A DNA stretch of 64,000 nt from Thuidium tamariscinum (Eukaryota; Streptophyta; Bryopsida; Hypnales; Thuidiaceae), in NCBI GenBank assembly GCA_947034885.2, contig OX344753.2, positions 2,790,001 to 2,854,000 of the forward strand, read 5' to 3'. The notes beneath the pieces are model-generated. The model saw only the letters and a program-made list of their open reading frames with translations. It had not been told where the DNA came from and searched no databases. The position numbers and the translations under genes were made by a program. Shown here one piece after another: positions 35,672-48,039 of the stretch (position 1 is its first letter; every line of letters starts with the position of its first letter).

Positions 35672-38600
35672 TTATTCTGTATCTGCATTGAACATGGCTT
35701 CTGCATGCCGTTGTGCTGTGCCTGCACCCTCCATGTAATATTCGTCTTCAGATCCCAAGCTTTCTTGCGATTGCAAATGGGTATCGCGGTCCCAGGATGC
35801 CTGCGTGTTTATCCCCTCCCACCCCATAGGATGACCAGAATCTATTCCAGGTGGTAGAGTAATAAACGGCAAATCCCCATCATCTTGTCTTGAGAGGCCA
35901 TTACCCAACACCCGCGGACTTGTCAGCGAACTGCTTTTATTGTAAACCAGTTCTGTTCGGCCAACTGAGTAAATTGCAGAATTGTCCATGCCATCGGGAG
36001 AGTGCAAGTCCATAAGACCTGTCCCAGAAGGATCGTCGGCACCACTGGGTGACCCAGTTTCATAAATTGCTGCACAATGTTCCGAGTTGTCAGCATTATC
36101 CTTCTTAGGTTTTTTCCAGCGCTTCGTCGAGGAAGTGCCATCATCCTCAAAATCCTCTTCTTCCCTTTCTGTATGAAGATATACCCACAACTTACGATCA
36201 CCATCAAAACGAACACAAGGGTCTCGCTCATAATGCAGCCGGTCTAGAGCTCCGCTGACCACCTGATTCACCTGTCAAGAAAATCCCTTAGGAACATCAG
36301 TGAACCACTCTGAATGGCAAGGTGGAATACCAAATGCTATAATTCGAAATTATCGGAAATCAGACTGAAAATTGATAAAACATACACTTGCATCGCTTTG
36401 CTACATTGATTGCGAGAGGTTTGAACAAACGAAAGCCCAAGAGTGACATTTACTGATCCATATAAAACATTTTAAGGCAACTTGATTTAAGATAGAGAGA
36501 GGATGGAAACATGATCTTAAATTACTGCCACCAAATCAATCAAACATGGACCAACCTGTGCATCAGACACATCCTCCATGATGAACTGTGAGTCTCGAAT
36601 TAGAGCACAAACGTCAGCTCGAGTGCCAATACTTCCAGGTAAACGAGCTGCTGCATCTCTCACTAAACACAAAATTGTCACATGAGGCGGTCTATCCGGC
36701 TTCAGCATGAAGTGATCCCTGGCCTTCGAGGTGGGCTTTCCACCTCCTCTCCTCAACGGAGCAACAACAGATTTGCCTCCATCTGCTGTCGTGTAAGCAA
36801 AAGCCCGATCAGGTAAAGAGTATCGGACAAGTTCTTGTCGACGGAAGTAAGTACGCATGTCCTCTGAGCTCGGTGCAATGGTCATTAGACTCTTCTGAGC
36901 TCTAAGGTCTCGAAACCGCTCCTTCTCATCAACAGGAACAGGCATGAGTGGAGGTGGTGGAAGAGGAAGTTGATCGATTTGCTGAAGTTTTTCCTGGCCA
37001 TGCTTTAGCCAAATTGCAAACATATCTTCCAATTTCAGCAAAGATTTCTGTGGTATACCCCAGGCCTCAGCAGTCACCTGCACCTCTATCACATCCTGTT
37101 CCAAATAATAGAAACAACCATTCAGGCAGTCTGAACATACTGAAATCCAGCTATCTACTCCTCTTAATTAGTACAATTCCTGAGCGGCAGTCCAACTATA
37201 TTGAAACAGCTAAGTCAATGAGTTCACTACACTTTGAAAATACATTCACACACTTGCTCACTCACTGGACATGTCTGACAGGAATCAACCTGATCACCAT
37301 ACGATAGAAGTACACATGATTTCAACCATAATCGAATATAATAAAAGGAGAAAGGGTGCTACGTCATCAAATAAGCCAAACATAGCTCGAAACAGAAACG
37401 AACAAAAATGTCTAATTTCATGACGACTGAAAGCATAGAAAACTGCCATCCCTAGCTAGACTTCATACATGGAAGGGAAAAATAAGAAGATGCATACATA
37501 CCTGAGAAGAAGAAGCTACAGGTATAGGGGCTGGACCAATCCACGACCATGTCCTCATTTCTTTGTCAAAGCACACCAGAGGCTTCCAACCTTTCGTACC
37601 TGCTGGCGCCACTTTACTCCCCATTATTTTTAGTGCTCCTCGCACGAGATCCTGATGGTTCCGAGCGAATATTAATAAAAATGGGCATAGAATCAAATAC
37701 TAATTGGAACTCTACGAAAAGCAACCACAAAGATATCTTAAACAAGTAGACGCTGTCGACAAAGGCAGTTCCACAGCTCATACACTTTCCAGTGTGACAA
37801 AATTAGAACCCCGTCCAATGAAAAATGCAACATAACCCAGATACATATGCAACTGCTACCAACATCTTACAATCAAAATATGCTACCCTGTATATAAGGA
37901 CTGGTGCATACCTGTAAAGACTCCACCGTTTCTAAAATTCGATGATCCCCAGGGTTTTCGCGCAATCTTCTCACAAGCTCACTGAACGGCACCCCACGAA
38001 ATGAGTGAGGCCTCTGGTCTCCATCCACTTGATTGCTGTCACCCCTCTCCCCAGGTGCGTGATCACTGTGACTCAACAGGCTACCCTCTGACGTGGCATA
38101 CGGAAGATCAAAATCTAATCTTTCACGAGCATACGGTGCCCTGTCATGATGGTCGTGAAATTCAGACATTCCATCACCATAGTTGGTGATCAACGCCGTC
38201 CGTACAGCAGACAATAGATGCAAGATAGAGAAGGGAAATGTTGAAGCAAGTGTAGGGATGGCAATTGGCGCAGGTTTCTTTGATGACTTGGTTGCACTTC
38301 CGGGTGTCTTCTCAGGAGGCGAACCTACGATAAGAAAATATTCTATTAAGTGTAAATTCCACATTAGTAACCTAATCAGTTAAATGTGACGAATATTTGT
38401 AGCAAAGCAAAATACTGCAGTAGTACTCGAAGATCAGCAACAAACTCACGATTCAAAACCAAGGAGTCGCTTTCTAGGTCAAACAACATAAATACTGAAC
38501 TTCCACGAGGTGAAGAACATTCTTGATATTTGTTGAGCATACTATTTCGAACTAAGAACCTTAACCGCATACCGAGGTCAGGACCATCGTCAACTTCTCT

Positions 38601-40785
38601 CAGATACTGCTTTTGCATAGCAAGTTGCAAAATGTAGAATCAACTTACCAGCGTGAGGGGACGACATTCCAGGGGACGTCATCAACACCTCCGCTTTAGG
38701 CTTCTTCTTAGTTCTCTTTTTTGGCTTTGCTTCTACCTCTTCCTTGACCTGGTCAACTTGATCTTCATCGACACGGAAATCATACGGCTTCTCATCAATT
38801 TCATCACTCGGCCTAAAATCATCTTCAACAGCTCGATTCTCCTCCACAACAATCACCTCTGGCTCTTTTGTGATCTCCTCTATTTTCTTCTTCCGATGGG
38901 GCTTTTTCTTCGGTTCTCCCGATCTTCTTCCTTTCTCTACATGTGGCTTGGCACCCTCAAAAGGCGATAGATCATTTGCGAATGCTTCAGATATTTCCAG
39001 GGGTTGGTCTCTCAATTCCCGTGACTGCTTCTTCTTTTTCTTCTTCACGATAACTTCGTTTTCCCTTGTCCCACCTCCAATATCTATCACCTTGCGTTTC
39101 TTGCTCTCTCCTGATGATTTATGTTTCGACTTCTTCTCTTCAAAAGATTCGCGCAACGGAACATAAGGATCTAATGAAGATGTAATTACCTCTGCTTCAA
39201 AAGGTAAATAATTATCCTCTTCGAATTCATACTCCACGTCATTCGCTTCTTCTCTCTTTATTTCTGTCGCTGGCGCTTTGCCTTTTACAGCGAGCGAGGC
39301 AGCTTTTTTCAATACGTTCTTACCTTTGGGCATCAGTTTCAAAACTCCTTTCGGTCTAGGTTTGCTCACCCGCACCGGTTCCTCCTGCTCCACTCTTTCC
39401 ACCTTATCAATGTCGACTATTCTCTTCGATGGAGCCTCTGGGCGATCCTTCATTAATGTCTTGATTTTAAGTACCCCTTTCGATCCAGTTGCAGGTTCCA
39501 AGACAACCGGTTTCTTCTTCGAGGGTCCCAGAGCTCCTACTTCACTCCTGCTTTTAAGCAAGAATTTCCCTTTTGGGGGCAGCTCAATAGCCTTCATTTT
39601 AAGGGGACCCTCTGAAACTATTCTTCTCTGAGGAGCAGCTTCAACGCTGGCCTTGACCCTTCTAACAGTTCCAGGCTTACGAACCACGCGTTTAGGCTTA
39701 GGCAAAGGAAGCGGCTCAGTCTGAAACCTATCCCAGATTTCTAACCTCTCATCTATATCAGCATCAGGACAATTCTCCCATTGCTTTTGCATTTCCACGA
39801 AAAGGCTAACCATGTGATTGTGATATCTTCGCAGTACATGGTAATGCTCTTTTCGCTGCAAGTATTTTAGACCTTCCCGATATCGTGACACACGCGGATG
39901 ACACAAGCCTCCCTTTAATCTATCAAAAAGATCAGCCATCGGGCTAGTAAAATGAAATATCTCCCCTCCCAGCAAGTCTCGGATAATGTCTTTAAAAACC
40001 TCTTCATCTTCGACAGGCGGCAGATGCAATGCAAGTGACTCTCGCTCCTCCTCTATCAAACCAAAACGACATTTAATTTCAAACGACCATACAGAATTTC
40101 AAATTGAAAACATCATGAAAGAAATTCGAATAGAATAATACCCGTACGCACAGATCCTATGTTGTCAAAATTCAATTCCCAAATCACATTTCAAGAGGTT
40201 ACAACCACAAGCGTCACTTCTTTGACCAAGGACAATTAATTTATGCGGCATCTGACGCACGCGTAGGGTAGTCGTAATCAACCGAAAGCATTGACAAAAG
40301 CAAGAGAACGACCAAAACTAAAGTTCGTAACTGCATCAGCCAAACTGAAGCGCCGAGTTGCACATGAATAACATTGGCATCAAAGCTTCACATTCTCAAT
40401 CCAACAAATCAAAAACGCTTCCAAATTCCCTTTCAAAACACTTCCAGACTCTGAACTGCGCATGGAATTGATTGTGCAAGAATATGAAAACAACAGCAAC
40501 CCATGATTGCGAACCTGTTAAGCAATAATTCCACGTATTCAGAGAAAGGACGCCTTTCAAGCTTGGAAGATTAAACAACTCCGACGGCACGGTACACATA
40601 TCATCACCAATTTGGCAGACCTCGCTCCCTCTCTCCGTGACTTCATCCTCCGATCCTTCGGATTCTCCGCCACCGCCTCCTCGTGCATTTCTCGGCCGCG
40701 GTCGTGCAGGCGGATTGTCATCCGTGGAAGATCCGGACATGGTGTTCCCTCGACTGGCTCGCGACGCACCCGCAATCATGGCCAT
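35672..40785 (-). CDS. NFRKB-like nuclear protein, probable INO80-complex subunit
   Basis: Six exons join in phase at GT-AG sites: 40785-40515, 40052-38649, 38324-37912, 37651-37502, 37095-36556 and 36271-35672, encoding 1125 residues. The N-terminal part (about 50-200) carries VCQIGDDMCTVPSEL, EEERESLALHLP and YREGLKYLQRKEHYHVLRRY, the conserved N-terminal region related to the DEUBAD module of animal NFRKB. A long charged, low-complexity exon follows with basic nuclear-localisation-like runs (KKKKKKQ, KPKKRTKKKPK). The C-terminal third has LLSAVRTALIT, then APLRRGGGK, SKARDHFML and a winged-helix domain (about 865-965) containing LVRDAAARLPGSIGTRADVC and LHYERDPCVRFDGDRK. In animals NFRKB belongs to the INO80 chromatin remodeller; the same role in plants is expected by family. 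The first Met opens an acidic, glycine-rich leader similar to plant homologues. Gene identity is firm. Confidence 0.93.
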
Positions 40786-41330
40786 CTCTCCCTTCCGCGC
40801 GCGCGCCTGTATTATTCATTCACAAACGTAAGCACAGGATCAGAAAGAATTTCAACAACAGGATTGTTAAGCATTTTGAAAAAACAAAATGAACTAAAAG
40901 CAATACTAGACTGACAATTTGCAGCATAAATGAAGTTACCGCAATCCTTTCGCCTCCTTCACAGCAACGAGTCACGTCGCCAATCTGCTCAATACAAACC
41001 TACGCATCGTCCTCCGACATCATCACCACCCGCAATCAAACTCTTTCCGATCTGCGGATTCCCCGACCACAGGAAAGTAGAACCACAACAACCGCTTCGT
41101 AGTTCTCCGCCCATCGACCGCATAGAAATCTGCGGGCGCATCCAGCAGCGTGAGCAAGGTAGGGTTTGAAGCTCCATAGCCATAGCCACGGTGATGGCGA
41201 GCCTTCCTTCCCTGCCACGGCTAAAGGTGCCCCTTCCTCTAACCCTAACAAACCCACCTCCTTCTCAAGTCTGCACTTCTGCAACAACCTCGTCACACTT
41301 GAGTTCACACCTTTGGAGGTGGTTGACTTC
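40786..41330 (-). promoter_or_regulatory. Promoter and 5' leader region of the NFRKB-like gene
   Basis: This stretch is markedly richer in GC than the DNA beyond 41340 and is full of CCG/CTCC motifs on the plus strand, as is common for 5' leaders of housekeeping plant genes. Short open frames on both strands are not convincing. A leader intron is possible. No TATA box was identified. Confidence 0.4.
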
Positions 41331-44130
41331 TAGACCTCTTTAATATCACCGTCTCTAAGTTATTAGTCTCCCACCAAACCCAAGGTATGATGTCCAATAT
41401 TTTGGTTCCATTCTAAACCTCAATTCCAACCACTATAATATAATATTATTTTAGTTCCACCTTTTTCACATTTTTTTATTAAAGTTAAAATGAAATACAA
41501 AAGGAAGAAATTAATGAGAAATAAGACAATTTCAAACTCTTATAGTAGATGGTATAATCCTAAATCCTTATTGATAAACCTTCTCTTCAATGGCATTTTA
41601 TATAACTTAGTACAACCACTCATTATCATTGCTTAAAGAACTTTGTCTCGCATGCAAACTTTTTGAAATGTAATATAATGATCTCTCAAATGATTACGAA
41701 AGTATAGCAATAATATTGATGTACTTGAAGTTGATTGTTTGGATTTATCTTTGCATTAATGAAAAAAATCACTTCCAAAAAATCTGGAATAGGCTAATAA
41801 CAATTATTTGTAAGCCATTGGCTAAATAATTTTGTATTATAGATTTTGTAGAACATCCCTTTCACTCCTATGTACTAATGTTTTGGTGTTTTTCAAAATG
41901 ACTACTCTGTATAATTTATAGAAATTGTATTTTTGCATCTATTTTTTGCACTAAGATTTTTCTTTCTACTGTAAAATTAAACTATGATATTCAAGCATGA
42001 ATTTGTCTTCATTCTAGCCTTTCAAGCCTTTCACCCCTAGTAATCTCAACATCCACCTTTCTATAACAAATGAATTCAAATATCATCCAAAGATCTACTA
42101 GGGACTAGTTTTTATCATCGAACCAAATTTGTTTAAACTCTCATTTTAGATTTCAAACATATGCACTATTATACAAATTTTCTAAAATTTTCTTAGAAAA
42201 TGTTATTTTAAAATTCAAATATTTTAATCTCATAAATTAAATTAAATTCCCAATTCAAAAATGATTTCTTAAAAATGACTTCAATAAATAAATAATAAAG
42301 AAGTCTATAATCGTATAAAGACATTGTAGTTTAAAGGAGTCCAATGGATGACAAAGAATCTTCCTATCTAAGATAGAAGTGCATATATTCATCTATGAAA
42401 TTTTCTACAAAAAATAAAAGTCTTGCATAATTATTAGTTTGAATTCTACCAAGTGTTTTGGTGTTTTTTAAGTAGGTGATTTACATTGTCCTTCCCAAGA
42501 TGATTTCTATGATGACTAACTTCTCTTTATAAGGTTATACTTCTTCCTCTTTAAAATTTAATAATACAAATTCATATCAATAGAATTCTTTGTGAAAATC
42601 AAATTTAATTTATAAATAATTTTAAATTTTGATCTTAAAATCATCAATAAAAACATGATAACACCAAAAACAAAATTCCATCATACAAATATGGCTTATG
42701 GATCTTAGCTAGAATTTTTTTATAATCATTATTAGTGTAGTTATAGGACAAGTTCAACCAAAATAAAATAAAATTCTAAAAGAAGATGCCAAAATGTTTT
42801 AAATGCTTCTTTTCAAGGATCAAGAAGATTGAACATTCCTAAATAATGGGGAACATGAGAACTTTGCCACCAAACATATTTGATATGGTTGCAAGACTAC
42901 CATTACATTAAATATAAATTATTTAAATATTTTTTAAATTCTTTAATGTTCTAATCAACAACAAATAGTTTATAGCTTGAGATACAACTCTAAAACGTTC
43001 TTCCTATGGCCTAAAATCTCATCTCTAATAAACCTTACTTTTTATAAATAATTACATATTTGGTAAGGATGTGTCAACCTTGTCTTTTTTTTAAGGTTTT
43101 TATCCTACAAATTTTACTTTATAATTCATCTTTATATTTTTGATAATCTACACTCTCACTAGGATTATATGTAAAAGAGGTCTACTTATGCTTCATCATT
43201 GATTTTCGCTTTAAGAAATTGTTTGTTTGCCTAAGTTTAAGGAAAGTGTATAGAATAAACTTGATTTTTACTAACATTGCAAAGAAATGCAGTCAAGGGT
43301 GACAAGTTTATCACACAAAATTCTCCAAATGACGACAACCTTGTTTGCACATCCTTATCTTGTTAATTTGTAAGAACTTGTCAAATTCTTAATTGATATT
43401 CAATCCTCCTTATTTTCATTACAATAGCTATCAATGTATAATATGAAGAAAAACAAATGATTGTAAAAATGGATGGTTTGCCAAAACCCCAAGGAATCTA
43501 TTGAGAATTATACCAATGTACTCTTTAACCATTTGCCATTAATATCTTAGTTTAAGTTGTCCATAGAGAAGAAAAGCTTTCTATATAGACGTGGGGTGGT
43601 AGGAGGTAGAACAACCCATGTAAGATATGTAATTTAGAAGTTGTAAGAGCTTAACCACTCATAGTAAAATTTGAAATTTGAATTGTGTTAAAACTAGCAT
43701 TTTAGATTTCATTTAGGCGTAGTAGAATATCTCTTTGCAAGAAAATTTATACAAAGATTAGTAGTAATTAAAATCAAATTAAGCTTTATATCCAAAAATT
43801 CTTTTGAGATTTTGAGGCTCTACTCAGAAGTTATGAACAAATTTCAAAGAGAATGCTTGAAAAGGTAAAAAAAATTCCCTTTCAATGCCTCTTTGAAATT
43901 TATCCATAAAAAATTTGATTTTAATTATTACTATTCTTTACATAAATTTTTTCGCAAAAATATTTTTTACTAGGCCTAAATGAGGCTTAAAATGCTAGTT
44001 TTAACACAATTCCAATTTCAAACTTAACCATGAGCGGTTGAGCTCCTACAATTTCTAAATTGTATATCCCATCAAATGTTCTACCTCCTTCCACCCCATG
44101 TGTATATATAGACCTTCTCTTCTCTATTAT
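41331..44130. other. AT-rich gene desert
   Basis: No open frame of note occurs on either strand and no gene was recognised. Around 43620-44110 a block reading TTAGAAGTTGTAAGAGCTTAACCA is followed by an inverted relative near 44020-44070, so a foldback of about 480 bp may be present. Confidence 0.45.
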
Positions 44131-44502
44131 CACTACAAAAAATAAATAATGTATGGAGCAAAGCAAAGTAGTGGATGAATTCCATGTTTACTTTTCTTAA
44201 TCTTTATTGTTCAATATTTGAAAGTTAAGATTTAAAGCAAATTCAATTTTGTTTTTTTGTCTTTCACAAAAAGGGAGACATTTGTTATGGCTAATTAGGA
44301 GTCATGCAATTATGGCAATAGGCCCATTAACAAAGGAGGATATAAGGGAATAGAAGTTGACAAAAATTCTTTGAAAAAAATAACAAAATAGGTGACAAAA
44401 TTTTGTCAAATAACTAGCCTAATCAACACATTTCTATTGACAAAGCAATTGATAGATTTATGTTAATTTACTGCCAAATAGAACATAGAAATCCTCGTAG
44501 TG
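44131..44502. mobile_element. Possible second-family CACTA-type element
   Basis: The left end is CACTACAAAAAATAAA. The reverse complement of the right end is CACTACGAGGATTTCT. Both look like plant CACTA termini, but beyond the six terminal bases they match poorly. Flanking triplets are TAT and TAA, not identical. Internal TGACAAAA/TTTTGTCA motifs recur. The call is tentative. Confidence 0.35.
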
Positions 44503-44507
44503 TAAAC

Positions 44508-44703
44508 CATTAGGAGGGATTTGAGGGCTCCGAAGGGCTGTTTCGGGACTGTTCCCTAAACTAGTCTAGGAACGGCTGGCCGCTGTCAGGTCAGCATTTT
44601 CAACAAAAAAAAAAAAAAGATTTTTTTTGGGTCCTGCGACTGATTACGGATTTTGGGCTATGGAAACTCGCAAGCTCCCAGAGCCCTCAAATCCCTCCTA
44701 ATG
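44508..44703. mobile_element. MITE with perfect 23-bp terminal inverted repeats
   Basis: Both ends begin CATTAGGAGGGATTTGAGG and continue identically for four more bases when one is reverse-complemented. The 196-bp element has a GC-rich interior (GGAACGGCTGGCCGCTGTC) in an AT-rich setting and a 14-base A run. It starts five bases after the possible CACTA element ends. No clear target duplication was seen. It is probably related to 202-539. Confidence 0.8.
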
Positions 44704-45935
44704 ACTAGTTTACAAGTCATTGAAAATATATCTCAATTACAAAGTAATTATAAAAAAAAATTCTTTTTTGAACTCAAAGAATTAACTTGTTTTGACAATT
44801 TTTGTCAACTTTGATTCATGTAATTTTGAGATTGTATTATGGACTATTAATAAAACTTTCTGAAACATTGTAGCTAGAATGAATTTGCTTTAAGATTCTA
44901 TAGTTCTTCATTGAATTTCATAGCAACAAGTTTTATAGTATCTATACCTATATAAAGGTTAGATTTGATAGAAATGATATCATTTTGGTATTGAAAGTGC
45001 CACATGTCATCATGTAAGTGGCAATGACTTTTGAAAATTTATCATGTAAATTCAATTTTGGCACTTGAATGTTGAATCAAATTTACACACATAGTTTAAA
45101 AAATATTTTTTCCTATGGATGGTTAAGTATCTTAGGCTATATTTGAGATTAGAAAATATTTTTTGAATTACAATGAATAAACTTTGTCAACAAAATCAAT
45201 AGTTACTACATACACATTACATTCCTATTGTTTGAATTTCAACATTTCTCTAAAAAATGTAGAAAGGGTTATGTTTTTTAAGATATTTAGAGTGACTATC
45301 AATTAACTAAATAGTTTATTATAAAGTGCCATGATTGTTTTGTCATTAGGGGATCACCTTGCATCCCACATAGCAAGGTTTAAGTCTAGAGGATAGTCTA
45401 TTGTAGCTTAAGAATGTTGTCAAAAGCCTTTTTTTTCTACTTAATTTATTCACATATCAACAATGCTATAAATTTCTTTATTCCAACTTTTTCTACAAAT
45501 GTGATATATTGTAGAGTCTAATATACAAAATTTCATAATTATATTTACATCTATTTTTGTAAGAACTATAATTGAACCTAATTGTGGCATTTTTGCAGAT
45601 CATCATTGACTTATTAAGATTCTTGCCTAAACTACATGTCTTTTGAGCTCATGAGCCTAAGATTGATTTTAAGTCCACTATATTCTTAAAAGCTTTGAAA
45701 ATTCTTAGTTTGTTTATAAATTGTCTTGAAAATGCATTCAATGAGAATCTAAATTTTTTTTGGCCTCCCAACAAAATCTAGCAAAATTTAAACAATTTCA
45801 ATAATGGAAACTACACTCTTATGCTTATTTGAGAAATTTTACAAGCATTTACATTAATAAATTCAAGTTTATAAGAAGTATATGACATGTTGTCAATGAT
45901 AGAGAGTATGACAAAGTAACTCCCAAAGAAATAGG

Positions 45936-46245
45936 CGCTACAAGAAAAGTGTGTTGGAAGCCCCCAAAACATGTCAAAAACTACATTGCAAGCTACACAA
46001 CACATCATATGGATTTTGTTGAGTTCCGCATTTTCAACGCAACATTCTATAGACATTTACATTGGATTGCATTTTTGTATTAGAGTTCTGCAGAATTCTA
46101 ACGTAGAAATGCAGTCCAGTATAGATGTCTATAGAATGCTGCATTGAAAACATGGAACTCAATAAAATCCATATGATGTGTTGTATAGCTTCCAACACAG
46201 TTTTTGACACGTTTTGGAGGCTTCCAGTACACTTTTCTTCTAGTA
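45936..46245. mobile_element. Foldback CACTA-type element, ~155-bp inverted arms
   Basis: The two halves are near-perfect reverse complements meeting at TTCTGCAGAA (about 46085-46094). Each arm is about 155 bases with roughly 85-90 percent identity by eye. The termini (CGCTACAAGAAAAG left, TACTAGAAGAAAAG right in reverse complement) are one-base variants of CACTA-type ends. The flanking triplet AGG is present on both sides (45933-45935 and 46246-46248). A transcript would form a long hairpin. Confidence 0.8.
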
Positions 46246-46248
46246 AGG

Positions 46249-47157
46249 GTACATTTTGGCAAAAATGTAAAAAAAAAATTTAAAACATTTTCAAGCTCAT
46301 TAAGCAAAGCTTGGAATAAAAGGTATCTAATAATATTCATTTTGTACAAGTTTGTTCTTGACTTCAATATTGTAGAAATGTAGGGAAAAAATTTGAAAAT
46401 TTTGATTTTATAGATTATATGATCATGATATAGTTTGAAGTTAGATAAATACATTTTTTCAACCCTACCTAAAAGGTCAACCACCTTTGACTCCTCTAGG
46501 AATTAGAATTTTGTATTATTTATAGTTTAATATTAGACCATTGCTTGCCTCCATAATGTTGATTGTATAATTGTTGAGTTTTAGTAGTAGAACAAGGATT
46601 TAGCACATGACACCCAAATCAATTTTGCCTTACCCAAGAAAATTAGAACAACACACCTTTTCATCCAAGCAAGTGAAATAGTGTTTAACTTAATTCTCAT
46701 AAGTGCAGCCATCTTTGTACCTTGAATTGAGATAGAGTTGGAACCTTCCATAATTTTTAATTATCCATTCTCCAATGGCATCATGCAAAGAGATTATTTC
46801 CATACCTATTATAGACATCCAAAAACTTGGTTGTAACTTAAGCCTTATGGCAAGGAAGGTACATCCAAAATCACACCCTCCACAAAACTTGCCACCATCA
46901 CTCTTAATAAATCTTTGAAATCACATGTATATATATTGATGAAACAATTTTAGAATATTCTACTACCAAAAACACTTTAATCCTTCATAACTACTGCAAC
47001 CTGAATCCAAATGTCTTGTTCTTTGGTGCGTTGGAACCTCCTTTTACTTTCCAACAAGACAATATGAGCAATTAGATCAATCTAATAATAATAACTATGT
47101 TAGGCACGGTAACCTAAAGTGGCAGTTTTGGGCCCCCAGCTAAAAAATTGACTCTAC
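46249..47157. other. AT-rich gene-free stretch
   Basis: No gene or clear repeat was recognised. Near 47103-47155 a moderate-GC patch begins that continues into the next element. Confidence 0.4.
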
Positions 47158-47378
47158 GGGAGAGGCACCCAATGGCGCACTTGCACCCAATGCCGTCCCG
47201 CATTTCTAAGTCAGTCGTTCATTCTAAAACATAAATGTAGCGGGATTGTAGACTGCTTATTGTTTTAGGTCAAAAGAAATAAGCCATGTACTGCCTACCT
47301 ACATTTATAGCCTGAAATGATTGTATGCTGTAGAAATGGATGGCATTGGGTACAAGTGCGCCATTGGGTGCCTCTCCC
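47158..47378. mobile_element. MITE with ~50-bp terminal inverted repeats
   Basis: The left end GGGAGAGGCACCCAATGGCG and the right end in reverse complement are identical for this block. They continue in parallel through CACTTG(C/T)ACCCAATGCC and more loosely to about 80 bases (ATAAATGTAG in both). The element is 221 bp and has no coding capacity. The target duplication is unclear. Confidence 0.8.
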
Positions 47379-47610
47379 TTATGTCACATCAACTTGAATG
47401 TGTCATGCCTAGTGATCCCAAAACTGGCTAAATTTCGCTCATTTTCTACTTAATTTTTTCATGCCCTTTGTATAAATTTTTAAAAATCTTCCAAAAATGA
47501 ACATTTGGCTAAAAACCCAGAATCCCCCTATGAAGATACGTTGTTTGTTTGTTTGGATGTTTATTACGTTGAGATCTCCCGGACCGTGAGTCCCCCCGGG
47601 TGCGTGTTTG

Positions 47611-47755
47611 GTACCGTCGGAAAGCCCTCGGCGAGGAGGGGTGCACGGGCTTTGATTCATGGTGTTCCAACTTACGGCATGAAAGTTATTAAATTTTGAA
47701 GTTTCTATACATTAAAAAAATTAGACCGTGGCAACGGCGCGGGCCACCCTAGTGT
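47611..47755 (+). repeat. GGAAAGCCCTC dispersed repeat, copy 1
   Basis: This is the most conserved-looking member of a family with at least six copies in the window. It has the order GTACCGTCGGAAAGCCCTCG, a GAGGAGGGGTGCACG block, a CATGGTGTTCCAACTTA block, a TTATTAAATTTTGAAGTTT block and a terminal GGCAACGGCGCGGGCCACCC. Other copies are at 50210-50345, 50419-50590 and 56847-57014 (plus) and at 62409-62553 and 62192-62408 (minus). Confidence 0.75.
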
Positions 47756-48039
47756 GTTCTGAAATCACTGCCCCTATGCCTCCACCAGTTCCTACAGACA
47801 GAGTCCTGGAAAATATGTTAACATCCATCCTGTCCACACATTTTGTTTTTGCAGTACTGCAATTATACTGTAAGTTAAATGACTTGATGGATGAGAGTTT
47901 TTGTTTGCATCAGGAATTAACTGATAGTAAAGTAGATTGGACTGAAGCCCATTCCTGCACTGCATGGCATGATGAAAATATTCATTCCCAAATGCCTCAA
48001 TTCTTTTGAGTTTTTGCATATTTTTTGTAAAGCTATGTA

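Noticed and set aside
38376..38630. 84-codon minus-strand frame between two NFRKB-like exons
   Set aside because: The exons at 38649 and 38324 already join in phase (GCTG|GTAAGT to TCGTAG|GT) and give continuous family-like text, so this lies in the intron.
38653..39631. Plus-strand frames of about 100 codons opposite the NFRKB-like gene
   Set aside because: They are Ser/Phe/Leu-rich shadows of the Lys/Glu-rich coding strand.
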